Source of the DNA: Micropruina glycogenica
GTDB taxonomy: Bacteria; Actinomycetota; Actinomycetes; Propionibacteriales; Propionibacteriaceae
DNA length: 64,000 nucleotides
Assembly (NCBI RefSeq): GCF_900289045.1
Contig: NZ_LT985188.1
Span: 2,356,001-2,420,000 of the forward strand
Reading direction: 5' to 3'
The position numbers and the translations under genes are program-made. A model generated the notes under the pieces. It had not been told where the DNA came from, searched no databases, and was given only the letters and a program-made list of their open reading frames with translations. Shown here piece after piece: positions 38,363 to 48,624 of this stretch. Position 1 is the first letter of the stretch, and every line of letters begins with the position of its first letter.

Positions 38363-38446
38363 TGCAATGACACATCGCGAGGCGAGTTATCCACAGATTG
38401 TCTGCGCGGGCGGCTGGCGAGGTCAGCCAGGCCTCATGATGCTTGA

Positions 38447-39319
38447 GTGCTCCCACCCGAATTGGCCGAACTGGACGTCTTCGCCACCAGTCATGCGCGC
38501 CGCCTGGGACTGTCCGACGCCGACCTGCGTGCCGCAGTGAACGCCCAGAGCCTCGTCCGATTGAAGCGGGGTTGGTACACCGCGCAGTCGCTTCCCTGGC
38601 CGGCGGACCGGCACAGACTTTTGGCCGGGATCGAACACGCGGCCCGCCCCGACACCGTGCCGAGCCACTACTCCGCAGCGATTCTGCTGGGGCTGCCGGT
38701 GTTTCGTCCGGACTGGGCGACCGTTCACTTGATGCGTACCACCCACGGTGCGCCGCAGAACCGCGACGGTTTGGTGATTCACAAGCAGGTGGCCTCCTTC
38801 GACCAACCCAACGTCGCCCTGGCCGTGGCTCAAACAGCCCTGCTCTGCCCGGTATCGGGCCTGATGGCCTACGACGCAGCATTGCATTCCAGACTGCTCG
38901 GCACAGACGACTTCGCGTCCGTGATCGGGGCTCTCGAAGGATGGACCGGGCGAGCGAACCTGGCCGTCGTCCGTCGACTCGGCGATGGACGACGCGAATC
39001 CGCACTGGAGTCGCGCACCGCCCTCGTCTACGACCGTCTGAGGTTCAGCGTGGAGCCTCAATTCGCTGTGCCTGGAACCGCATACATCGCTGACGGGAGG
39101 ATCCGCGGCACCACGGTGCTGATCGAATGTGATGGCGACGGCAAGTATGTCGACCAGCGGGCAGTCCTTGCCGAAAAGAGCCGCGAGAACGAAATCCGGG
39201 CGCTGGGCTGGTCGATGATCAGAGTGACCGACGACATGCTGGATCGTCCTCGGCTGCTCTATGCCCGCACCCAGACCGCGCTCAGAGACGCGTCGATCAG
39301 CGCGGTCCCCGCGGCCTGA
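38447..39319 (+). CDS. AbiEi antitoxin-domain protein with DUF559/VSR-like nuclease C-terminus
   Basis: 290 aa. The N-terminal 60 residues form an AbiEi-type winged helix (GLSDADLRAAVNAQSLVRLKRGWYTAQ). The middle AbiEi-like region has SHYSAAILLGLPVF and GLMAYDAALHSRLL. The C-terminal 90 residues resemble a DUF559/VSR PD-(D/E)XK core: LIECDGDGKY, then EKSRENEIRALGWSMIRVTDDML. No AbiEii toxin lies next to it. GTG start, no clear ribosome site. It is bracketed by two direct 102-bp repeats carrying palindromes, which could be its own binding sites or cassette ends. Confidence 0.75.
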   Translation: MLPPELAELDVFATSHARRLGLSDADLRAAVNAQSLVRLKRGWYTAQSLPWPADRHRLLAGIEHAARPDTVPSHYSAAILLGLPVFRPDWATVHLMRTTHGAPQNRDGLVIHKQVASFDQPNVALAVAQTALLCPVSGLMAYDAALHSRLLGTDDFASVIGALEGWTGRANLAVVRRLGDGRRESALESRTALVYDRLRFSVEPQFAVPGTAYIADGRIRGTTVLIECDGDGKYVDQRAVLAEKSRENEIRALGWSMIRVTDDMLDRPRLLYARTQTALRDASISAVPAA

Positions 39320-39383
39320 GGCCAACGCCAAGCCACAGCCATGGCCGATCTGCCGAGGTTTGCACGATCTGCCGAGGTTTGCA

Positions 39384-39529
39384 CGATCTCGAGATCGCTG
39401 CACGATTTCACCCAGGCCGCACGCTCTCGGCCTGAAACACGAAAGCGTCCTGCTGACGCGAAATCGTGCAGGCATCTCGAGATCGCCAACCCTCACTCAA
39501 CCCGAGACCGTGCAGCCATCTCGAGATCG
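39384..39529. repeat. 102-bp GATCTCGAGATC element, right copy, plus extra palindrome
   Basis: Starts with CGATCTCGAGATCG (39384-39397), shares CTGCACGATTTC and ACACGAAA-x-CGTCC with the left copy, and ends with ATCTCGAGATCG at 39485; the length equals the left copy. A third palindrome (CATCTCGAGATCG) lies at 39517-39529, and a partial unit (TTTGCACGATCTGCC) at 39359-39373. Confidence 0.82.
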
Positions 39530-39596
39530 CCGAACCTCACAGACGCCCCCAGCGCAGCCAACCGGACGAGGTAGTCCCTCGGCATAGACTGCCCGC

Positions 39597-40301
39597 GTGC
39601 CGTCCGCCGATGCAGTTGTCGAGAGCGTCCAGTTCGAGCGCCTGGGGCTCGGCGAGCGGTTGAGCCCCTATCTGCCCACCTGGGACTACCAACGCGAGGT
39701 GCACGCCCGGGTGTCGTCGGGCGAGCTGCCGGCGCAGGTGCTCTACGTCGAGCACGAGCCGGTGTACACGGCCGGCCACCGCACCACTGACGAACAACGC
39801 CCGCGCGACGGCACCCCGGTGATCGAGACCGACCGCGGCGGCCTGATCACCTACCACGGCCCCGGTCAACTGGTCGGATACCCGATCGTCCGGCTGCCCG
39901 ACCGGGTCGGTCCGGTGGCCTACGTGCGGCGGCTCGAAGAGGCGATCATTCGCACGCTGCGGCCGCTCGGTATCGAGGGTGGACGGGTCGAGGGCCGCAC
40001 CGGCGTCTGGCTGCGCGCCGACCAGGCCCAGGGACGGCTCGAGCGCAAGATCGCCGCCATCGGCGTTCGGGTCAGCCGGCGGACGACGCTGCACGGCTTC
40101 GCCCTCAACGTCGCCGCCGAGAGCCTCGGCCCGTTCGCGGGCATCATTCCGTGCGGCATCGCCGACGCCGACGTCACGTCGATCGAAACCGAACTCGGCG
40201 TGGCCCCGAGCCTGGCCGACGTGGCGGACGCCATCACCCCGCACCTGGCGGAACTGCTGACCTGGCACGACTTCGAGATGGCCGGCTGGTCGCGCGATTG
40301 A
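39597..40301 (+). CDS. lipB: Octanoyltransferase LipB
   Basis: 234 aa. It moves octanoate from acyl-carrier protein to lipoyl domains. Motifs: GGLITYHGPGQLVGYPI, the Lys of ERKIAAIGVRV, and the acyl-thioester Cys in IIPCGIADADVTS. GTG start. LipA is encoded 83 bases downstream, and the E2 substrate SucB upstream. Confidence 0.94.
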   Translation: MPSADAVVESVQFERLGLGERLSPYLPTWDYQREVHARVSSGELPAQVLYVEHEPVYTAGHRTTDEQRPRDGTPVIETDRGGLITYHGPGQLVGYPIVRLPDRVGPVAYVRRLEEAIIRTLRPLGIEGGRVEGRTGVWLRADQAQGRLERKIAAIGVRVSRRTTLHGFALNVAAESLGPFAGIIPCGIADADVTSIETELGVAPSLADVADAITPHLAELLTWHDFEMAGWSRD

Positions 40302-40384
40302 CCGAACGACAGCATCGCCACCGTTCGCCCATGGCTGAGCACCGGTACGTGAGGCGGGCGGTCGTCGCGGGATAGGATGGGCCG

Positions 40385-41386
40385 GTGACCCTAGCCGACG
40401 ACGCAGTCAGCCCCGCGCCGAGCGCCCCGCCCGCCGGCCGCAAGCTGTTGCGGCTCGAGGTGCGCAACAGCCAGACCCCGATCGAGCGCAAGCCGCCGTG
40501 GATTCGCACCACCGCCCGCATGGGCCCCGAATACCGCGGGCTGATGAAGCTGGTGCAGGACGAGAACCTGCACACCGTGTGTCAAGAGGCCGGCTGCCCC
40601 AACATCTTCGAGTGCTGGGAAGACAAAGAGGCCACGTTCCTGATCGGCGGCGACTCGTGCACCCGGCGTTGCGACTTCTGCCAGATCGAGTCGCGCAAGC
40701 CCTCCGGCTACGACAGGGGCGAACCCAGAAGAGTGGCCGAGTCGGTGCAGACCATGGGCCTGCGCTACGCCACCGTCACCGGGGTCTGCCGCGACGACCT
40801 CGAAGACGAGGGTGCGTGGCTGTACTCCGAGACCATTCGGCAGATCCACCACATCAATCCGGGCGTGGGCGTCGAGATGCTGGCCCCCGACTTCTCGGGC
40901 CGGCGTGAGCTGCTGCAGCAACTGTTCGACACCCGTCCCGAGGTGTTCGCGCACAACGTCGAAACGGTGCCGCGCATTTTTCGCCGCATTCGTCCCGGCT
41001 TCAGTTACGACCGCTCGCTCGAGGTGCTGCGCTGGTCGCGCGAAGAAGAACTGGTCACCAAGTCGAACCTGATTCTGGGCATGGGCGAGACCCGCGAGGA
41101 AGTGTCTCAGGCGCTGCGCGACCTGTACGACGCGGGCACCGAGCTGATCACCATCACGCAGTACCTGCGGCCCTCGCCGCGGCATCACCCGATCGACCGC
41201 TGGGTGACCCCCGAAGAGTTCAACGAACTCGAGCAGGAGGCCATCGAGATCGGCTTCCCGGGCGTGCTGTCCGGGCCGCTGGTTCGTTCGTCGTACCGGG
41301 CCGGACGGCTGTACCGTACGGCGCTGGAGGCTCGCCGGCGGCGGGCCCGTGACACCATCACCACGGGGAGTTCGAATGGCCAGTGA
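40385..41386 (+). CDS. lipA: Lipoyl synthase LipA
   Basis: 333 aa radical-SAM enzyme inserting two sulfurs into octanoyl chains. The auxiliary cluster motif is [12 protein letters not shown], and the SAM cluster is CTRRCDFC. The C-terminal RSSYRA supplies the Ser ligand. GTG start. It overlaps the next gene by 11 bases, so the DUF4191 protein is in the same operon. Confidence 0.95.
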   Translation: MTLADDAVSPAPSAPPAGRKLLRLEVRNSQTPIERKPPWIRTTARMGPEYRGLMKLVQDENLHTVCQEAGCPNIFECWEDKEATFLIGGDSCTRRCDFCQIESRKPSGYDRGEPRRVAESVQTMGLRYATVTGVCRDDLEDEGAWLYSETIRQIHHINPGVGVEMLAPDFSGRRELLQQLFDTRPEVFAHNVETVPRIFRRIRPGFSYDRSLEVLRWSREEELVTKSNLILGMGETREEVSQALRDLYDAGTELITITQYLRPSPRHHPIDRWVTPEEFNELEQEAIEIGFPGVLSGPLVRSSYRAGRLYRTALEARRRRARDTITTGSSNGQ

Positions 41387-42140
41387 AAAGGCGAAGGCGC
41401 TCGCCGCGCAGCAGAAGCAGGAGCGCAAGGCCGAAAAGCTGCGCAAGAAGAGCTCCGACGACCCCCGCGACTGGGGGCGGGTGCGGCAGATCATCGAGGC
41501 GTACAAGCGCACCAACGAACTCGATCCCGAACTGAAGTGGTGGACGCTGCTCGCCGTCGCCGGCCCCATCGTGCTGATGCTGGCGGTGGGCTTCTGGCTA
41601 CAGCCGTGGTGGCTGTGGCTGATCACCGGCGTCATGTTCGCCCTGGTGGCAGCCCTGTATGTGCTCACCTGGCGGGTCAAGAAGGCCAACTTCAAGCGGT
41701 ACGAGGGCCAGGCCGGCTCGGCCGAAGTGGCGTTTCAGCTGCTCAACAAGAAGAAGTGGTCCTACGAGATCGGCATCGCCGCCACCCGGCAGATGGACGT
41801 GGTGCACCGCGTGATCGGCGCCCCCGGCATCGTGCTCGTGGGCGAGGGCAGCAGCCCGGCACGCACGCGTCAGTTGCTGGCCACCGAGGCCAAGAAGCAC
41901 GAACAGGTCGCCTACGGCGTGCCCGTCACCACCGTGCTGGTGGGCAAAGACCAGGGCCAGGTGCCCCTCGACGCCCTGCAGAAGCATCTGGAGAAGCTGC
42001 CCAAGGCGCTGCAGCCGCATCAGCTCACCGAGGTCAAGCAGCGGCTCAAGGCGCTGGACGCGATGCGGCCCAGGATTCCCGTGCCGCGCGGCCCGATGCC
42101 CACCATGAAGGGCGTCAACCGGGCTATGCGGGGCCGCTGA
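41376..42140 (+). CDS. DUF4191 membrane protein
   Basis: 254 aa. Charged coiled N-terminus ([19 protein letters not shown]), two membrane segments (about 58-78 and 80-100), then a cytoplasmic domain with [18 protein letters not shown] and [17 protein letters not shown]. This matches actinobacterial DUF4191, which regularly follows lipA; the function is unknown. ATG preceded by GGGGAG inside the lipA end. Confidence 0.85.
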   Translation: MASEKAKALAAQQKQERKAEKLRKKSSDDPRDWGRVRQIIEAYKRTNELDPELKWWTLLAVAGPIVLMLAVGFWLQPWWLWLITGVMFALVAALYVLTWRVKKANFKRYEGQAGSAEVAFQLLNKKKWSYEIGIAATRQMDVVHRVIGAPGIVLVGEGSSPARTRQLLATEAKKHEQVAYGVPVTTVLVGKDQGQVPLDALQKHLEKLPKALQPHQLTEVKQRLKALDAMRPRIPVPRGPMPTMKGVNRAMRGR

Positions 42141-42270
42141 GGTCAGCTTCCTCAACGGTTGCGAGATCCGTCGTCCGCCGCGATCATGAGCACCGACTCG
42201 TCATTCGGGGCGGGGGTGGGCCCCGCGCAGTCCAGCGTCCACCCGATCCCTGTCCGGCGCGTAGCTGCCC

Positions 42271-42314
42271 TCGTGACACCCGACTGCCCGCAGGCAGGCA
42301 ACGGCGTGTCACGA
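42271..42314. repeat. GTGACAC...GTGTCAC palindrome
   Basis: TCGTGACAC at one end and GTGTCACGA at the other, with an inner GACTGCCCGC/GCAGGCAGGC part. A related copy is at 59611-59660. It lies in the 267-base gap between two converging genes; nothing else is recognised in that gap. Confidence 0.7.
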
Positions 42315-42407
42315 AGCCAGCGGCGTCGGGCCGGCGGCAGGTTGAAGGTTCTCGACGTCCGCCGCCCTAGCCCAGGTCGGGCAGCGGGTCGCGGCTTGAG
42401 TGGCCTC

Positions 42408-44177
<1,770 letters not shown>

Positions 44178-44285
44178 CGGTCAAGGGTAGGGGACGGCGT
44201 GGGGCCCCTTCTGGCGCGAGTCAAGAGGATTTTCGCCCGGACGATCCGCAGGCTCGATTGGCACCCCGCCGAGCCGGTTGCCACA

Positions 44286-46679
44286 ATGACCAGGGTGACC
44301 TCTACCACCCAGGTGCGACCCTTCACCGGCACGTACCGACTGCAGCTGCACGCCGGCTTCACGCTCGACGACGCCTGTGGCGTGGTTCCCTACCTCGCCG
44401 ACCTGGGCGTGAGCCACCTCTACTTGGCACCGATCCTCACCGCGGTGCCCGGTTCGGTGCACGGCTACGACGTGCTCGACCACACCGCGATCAACCCCGA
44501 ACTCGGTGGACGCCCCGCGCTGGCCCGGTTGGCGCACACCGCCCACGAACACGGGCTCGGCATCGTGGTCGACATCGTGCCCAACCACATGGCACTGGTG
44601 GCTCCTCAGTGGCGCAACGCCCCGCTGTGGCAGGTGCTGCGCGAAGGCCCGACCTCGGCCGCCGCGCACTGGTTCGACGTCGACTGGGCCCACCTCGACG
44701 GTCGCTTCGGCCTGCCGATTCTGGGTGGCACGCTGGCCGACGAACTGGCCGCCGGTTCGCTCACCCTCGACGTCGGACGCCCCGACGAAGGTCCCGCCGC
44801 CGGGGCCCCCGTGCTGCGCTACTACGACCATGTGCTGCCGCTGAACCCCGACGGGCCCACCTCGGGCGATCTCGGCGACGTGCTGGCCGCCCAGCACTGG
44901 CTACTGGCCAGCCACACCGAAGCCGCCGACGTGCTCAACTACCGCCGCTTCTTCGAGGTCGACCAGTTGGTGGCGATTCGGGTGGAACTGCCCGACGTGT
45001 TCGACGCCACCCATGCGCTACTGCTCGAGTTGCACCACGCGGGGGTGATCGACGGTTTCAGGGTCGACCATCCCGACGGCCTGGCCGACCCCGAGGCCTA
45101 TCTGGCCCGGCTCGCCGACAAATGCCGACCCGGCACCCCGATCTGGGTGGAGAAGATCCTCGAGGGCCACGAACGGCTGCCCGAATGGGCCGCAGCCGGC
45201 ACCACCGGCTACGACGCCGCCTTCGCCCTCGACACGGCCCTGGTCGACCCCGCGACCGTCGAGACGGTCACCACGGCCTGGGTGGCCACCGGCGGCGAGC
45301 CGTCGCTGGAGGCGTGCACCGCCCAGAGCAAGCGCCAGGTGCTCGACCAGTTGCTGCAGCCCGAACTCAACCGCCTGCAGCGGGCCGCGGCGAAAGCGCT
45401 GCCCGGCCACGAGCCGTCCGCGCTGCGCGAGGCACTCACCGAGTTGCTGGTCGAGCTGCACGTGTACCGGGCCTACGTGCGTCCGGGCACCGAGCCAGAC
45501 GCACAACTGGTCGCCCCGCTGCACGAGGCCCTCGCCCGGGTGCACGACGATCACCCCGACCTGGCCGAGGCAGCGACCGACTTGGCCGGGGTTCTGGAGC
45601 GTCCGGGCACCGCGCCCGGTGACGCCGAGGCCGCTGCCGACCTGTGCGTGCGGTTTCAGCAGACCACCGGCCCGGTGATGGCCAAGGGCATCGAAGACAC
45701 CACCTTCTACCGCTGGCACCGGCTCTGCGCCCTCAACGAGGTGGGTTTCGACCCGGTCACCGGCGAACACCCCGGCACTGCCGACCTGCACGCCTGGGCC
45801 GCCCACCAGGCCGACCACTGGCCGCTGGGGCTCACGGGACTGTCCACCCACGACACCAAGCGCAGCGAGGACGTCCGCGCCCGGCTGCTCGCGCTGGCCG
45901 GCGACGCCGACGCCTGGACGCGCCTGTCGGCCCTGGCCGTCGCGGCCGCCGACGCGCACGGCGTCGACCTGGCCACCGCGCACCTGGTGTGGCAGACCCT
46001 GGCCGGTGTCGGACGCATCACCCCCGAGCGATTGGACGCCTACCTGACCAAGGCGATTCGTGAGGCCAAGCAGCACACCAGCTGGCTGCAACCCGACGAC
46101 GACTACGAGAAACGCGTGCTCGACCTCGGCCGCTCGATTCTGGCCGGCGACGAGCTGGGCGTCGCCATCGCAGCGGCCGTCCGCGACAATCGCGCCGCGA
46201 TCAGGTCCGTCACACTGGCCCAGAAGCTGGTGCAACTGACCCTGCCTGGCGTACCCGACACCTACCAGGGCGCCTGCCAGCTCAACCTGACGCTCGTCGA
46301 CCCCGACAACCGCGACGACATCGACTTCGCGGCGCACAGCGCCCGGTTGGCCAGGCTGGACGCCGGCGGAGCCCTCGAATCGCTCGACGACGAGGTGATG
46401 CTGGTCACCTCGCGCACCCTGCGGTTGCGCCGCGAGCGGGCCGAGTTGTTCGCCGACGACTACCGTGCGCTGAACCTGCCGCCGGGCCTGCTCGGTTTCG
46501 GCCGCGGCGACGACGTGGTGGTCGTCGTGCAACAGGGGCGTGCCGCGGCGGCGGGCGACGTCGACCTGCCGAACGACACCTGGGTCGACGTTCTCACCGG
46601 CAACCGCTTCGACGGCGCCACAGCCGCCGCCGACCTGCTCGCCACCCTGCCGGTGGCCCTGCTGGTACGGGAGGGCTGA
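44286..46679 (+). CDS. treY: Maltooligosyltrehalose synthase
   Basis: 797 aa GH13 enzyme that turns the reducing end of a malto-oligosaccharide into a trehalosyl end. Motifs: FTGTYRLQLHAGFTL, GVSHLYLAPILTAVPGSVHGYDV, IVPNHMA, GFRVDHPDGLADP (nucleophile Asp) and WVEKIL (acid Glu). ATG at 44286; a GTG at 44295 is an alternative. The long upstream open frame is antisense to the ABC-F gene. It overlaps treZ by ATGA-type coupling. Confidence 0.94.
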   Translation: MTRVTSTTQVRPFTGTYRLQLHAGFTLDDACGVVPYLADLGVSHLYLAPILTAVPGSVHGYDVLDHTAINPELGGRPALARLAHTAHEHGLGIVVDIVPNHMALVAPQWRNAPLWQVLREGPTSAAAHWFDVDWAHLDGRFGLPILGGTLADELAAGSLTLDVGRPDEGPAAGAPVLRYYDHVLPLNPDGPTSGDLGDVLAAQHWLLASHTEAADVLNYRRFFEVDQLVAIRVELPDVFDATHALLLELHHAGVIDGFRVDHPDGLADPEAYLARLADKCRPGTPIWVEKILEGHERLPEWAAAGTTGYDAAFALDTALVDPATVETVTTAWVATGGEPSLEACTAQSKRQVLDQLLQPELNRLQRAAAKALPGHEPSALREALTELLVELHVYRAYVRPGTEPDAQLVAPLHEALARVHDDHPDLAEAATDLAGVLERPGTAPGDAEAAADLCVRFQQTTGPVMAKGIEDTTFYRWHRLCALNEVGFDPVTGEHPGTADLHAWAAHQADHWPLGLTGLSTHDTKRSEDVRARLLALAGDADAWTRLSALAVAAADAHGVDLATAHLVWQTLAGVGRITPERLDAYLTKAIREAKQHTSWLQPDDDYEKRVLDLGRSILAGDELGVAIAAAVRDNRAAIRSVTLAQKLVQLTLPGVPDTYQGACQLNLTLVDPDNRDDIDFAAHSARLARLDAGGALESLDDEVMLVTSRTLRLRRERAELFADDYRALNLPPGLLGFGRGDDVVVVVQQGRAAAAGDVDLPNDTWVDVLTGNRFDGATAAADLLATLPVALLVREG

Positions 46680-48457
46680 TGCTGCACCACTACACGGTCT
46701 GGGCCCCCGAGGCCGAACGCGTCGACCTCGTGCTTGGTGCCGGGGGCGAGCGCACCGAGCCGATGCAGGCCACGGGCGAAGGTTGGTGGGCCGCCGACGC
46801 GGAGCCGGGCGATGGACGGTACTCCTTCGCCCTCGACGACGGCGACCCGTGGCCAGACCCCCGCGGACGGCGCCAGCCCGACGGCGTCCATGCCCCGTCG
46901 GCGCTGGTCGACATGAGCACGTTCACCTGGACCGATCACGACTGGGCCGGCAAGCCGCTCAAGGGGTCGGTGGTCTACGAGGTGCACGTCGGCACCTTCA
47001 CGCCGAGCGGCACCTTCGACGGCGCCATCGAGCGCCTCGACTACCTGGCCGATCTGGGCGTCGACGTGATCGAGCTGATGCCGGTGGCGTCGTTTCCGGG
47101 CCGCAGCGGCTGGGGGTACGACGGCGTCGCGTTGTATTCGGTGCACGAGGCGTACGGAGGCCCCGAGGGCCTGCAGCGTTTCGTGGACGCCGCGCACGCC
47201 CACGGCCTCGCCGTCTGGCTCGACGTGGTGTACAACCACCTCGGCCCCGACGGCAATTACCTGCCCAGCTACGGCCCATATTTCACCGACCGCCACCAGA
47301 CGCCGTGGGGTGTCGCGGTCAACCTCGACGGCCCGGGCAGCGACCAGGTGCGCGCGTTCTTCACCGACAACGTCCGGCAATGGTTCGCCGACTATCACCT
47401 CGACGGGTTGCGGCTCGACGCCGTCCATGCCCTGCACGACGACCAGGCCGTGCACCTGCTCGAAGAAATGGCCGCCATCGCCGACCAGATCAGCGAGGCC
47501 ACCGGGGTGCCGCGGGTGCTGGTGGCCGAGTCCGACCGCAACGACCCCGCCACCGTTGCGCCGCGCGGCCTGGGCGGCGCGGGTGGGCTGGGGCTCGACG
47601 GGCAGTGGGCCGACGACGTGCACCACGCCTTGCACGTGGCGCTGACCGGCGAGGCGCAGGGCTACTACGCCGACTTCGCCGACCCTCAGGCCCTGCCGAA
47701 AGTGCTGGGCCACAGCCCGTTCTTTCACGACGGCACGTACTCGTCGTTTCGCGGCCGGCGGCACGGCCGCCCGGTCGAGCCGGCGGTCACGCCCGGGTGG
47801 CGGTTCATCGTGTCGCTGCAGACCCACGACCAGGTCGGCAACCGCGCCACCGGCGATCGCCTCGGTCACCTCGCGGGTAGTGGACGGGCAGCGATCGGGG
47901 CAGCGCTGCTGCTCACGTCGCCGTACACGCCGATGCTGTTCATGGGCGAGGAGTTCGACGCCTCCACGCCCTGGCAGTACTTCACCGACCACTCGGAAGA
48001 GTGGTTGGCCGAATCGATTCGCGAGGGCCGGCAGGCCGAGTTCGCCGAACACGGCTGGTCGGGCGAGGTGCCCGACCCGCAAGACCCCGGCACCGTCGAG
48101 ACGTCCACCCTGGAGTGGGCAGAACTCGATCAGCCCCAGCACGCCGCGATGCTGAGCTGGTACCGCACGCTGATCGCGTTGCGCCGTCGGCTGCCCGACG
48201 TGCGCGAGGCGGTGCTGGGCGAGGGTGCGGTGGCCCGCGACGGTGACCTGCTGCTGGTGCGCCGCGGTGAGCTGAACGTGGTGGCGAACCTGGGTGACGA
48301 GCCCGGACGACTGCCCGTCGCCCTCGACGCCGAAGTGCTGGCCGGCTTCGGCGAGGTGAGGTTGGACGACGCCGAGGTGCTGCTCGGACCGGGCAGCGTC
48401 GGGCTGCTGCTGGCACCTCCGCCGACGGGGGTCATTCCGGTCATCGCCGACGCCTGA
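46679..48457 (+). CDS. treZ: Malto-oligosyltrehalose trehalohydrolase
   Basis: 592 aa GH13 enzyme that releases trehalose from the TreY product. N-terminal CBM48-like domain (FTVWAPEAERVDLVL-type; here YTVWAPEAERVDLV), barrel motifs GWGYDGVALYSVHEAYGG, GLRLDAVHAL (nucleophile) and VLVAESDRND (acid). TreX, the debranching enzyme usually in the same operon, is not in the window. Two palindromic repeats follow the stop. Confidence 0.94.
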   Translation: MLHHYTVWAPEAERVDLVLGAGGERTEPMQATGEGWWAADAEPGDGRYSFALDDGDPWPDPRGRRQPDGVHAPSALVDMSTFTWTDHDWAGKPLKGSVVYEVHVGTFTPSGTFDGAIERLDYLADLGVDVIELMPVASFPGRSGWGYDGVALYSVHEAYGGPEGLQRFVDAAHAHGLAVWLDVVYNHLGPDGNYLPSYGPYFTDRHQTPWGVAVNLDGPGSDQVRAFFTDNVRQWFADYHLDGLRLDAVHALHDDQAVHLLEEMAAIADQISEATGVPRVLVAESDRNDPATVAPRGLGGAGGLGLDGQWADDVHHALHVALTGEAQGYYADFADPQALPKVLGHSPFFHDGTYSSFRGRRHGRPVEPAVTPGWRFIVSLQTHDQVGNRATGDRLGHLAGSGRAAIGAALLLTSPYTPMLFMGEEFDASTPWQYFTDHSEEWLAESIREGRQAEFAEHGWSGEVPDPQDPGTVETSTLEWAELDQPQHAAMLSWYRTLIALRRRLPDVREAVLGEGAVARDGDLLLVRRGELNVVANLGDEPGRLPVALDAEVLAGFGEVRLDDAEVLLGPGSVGLLLAPPPTGVIPVIADA

Positions 48458-48477
48458 CCGGCAGCTTTGAGATTCCG

Positions 48478-48620
48478 GGTGGCGCGAGATAGGAACCGTC
48501 CCCAACACGCGCCAGAACCGTCCCGTCATCGCGGCGAACGCCGGGATCCCTGCGCCCCACCGACCGGGTGGCGCGAGATAGGAACCGTCCCCAACTCCCG
48601 CCAGAATCGCTGGTCGAGCT
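48478..48620. repeat. Mixed repeat cluster after treZ
   Basis: Two copies of GGTGGCGCGAGATAGGAACC...CCAACnCGCGCCAG-type units (48479 and 48569 areas), sharing the GGAACCGTCCCC core. Between them is an inverted CCCGGCGTTCGCCGCG-like palindrome (48530-48553), and at the end a partial REP (GCTGGTCGAGCTC). Three families are stacked in 140 bases between two converging genes. Confidence 0.75.
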
Positions 48621-48624
48621 CCCG

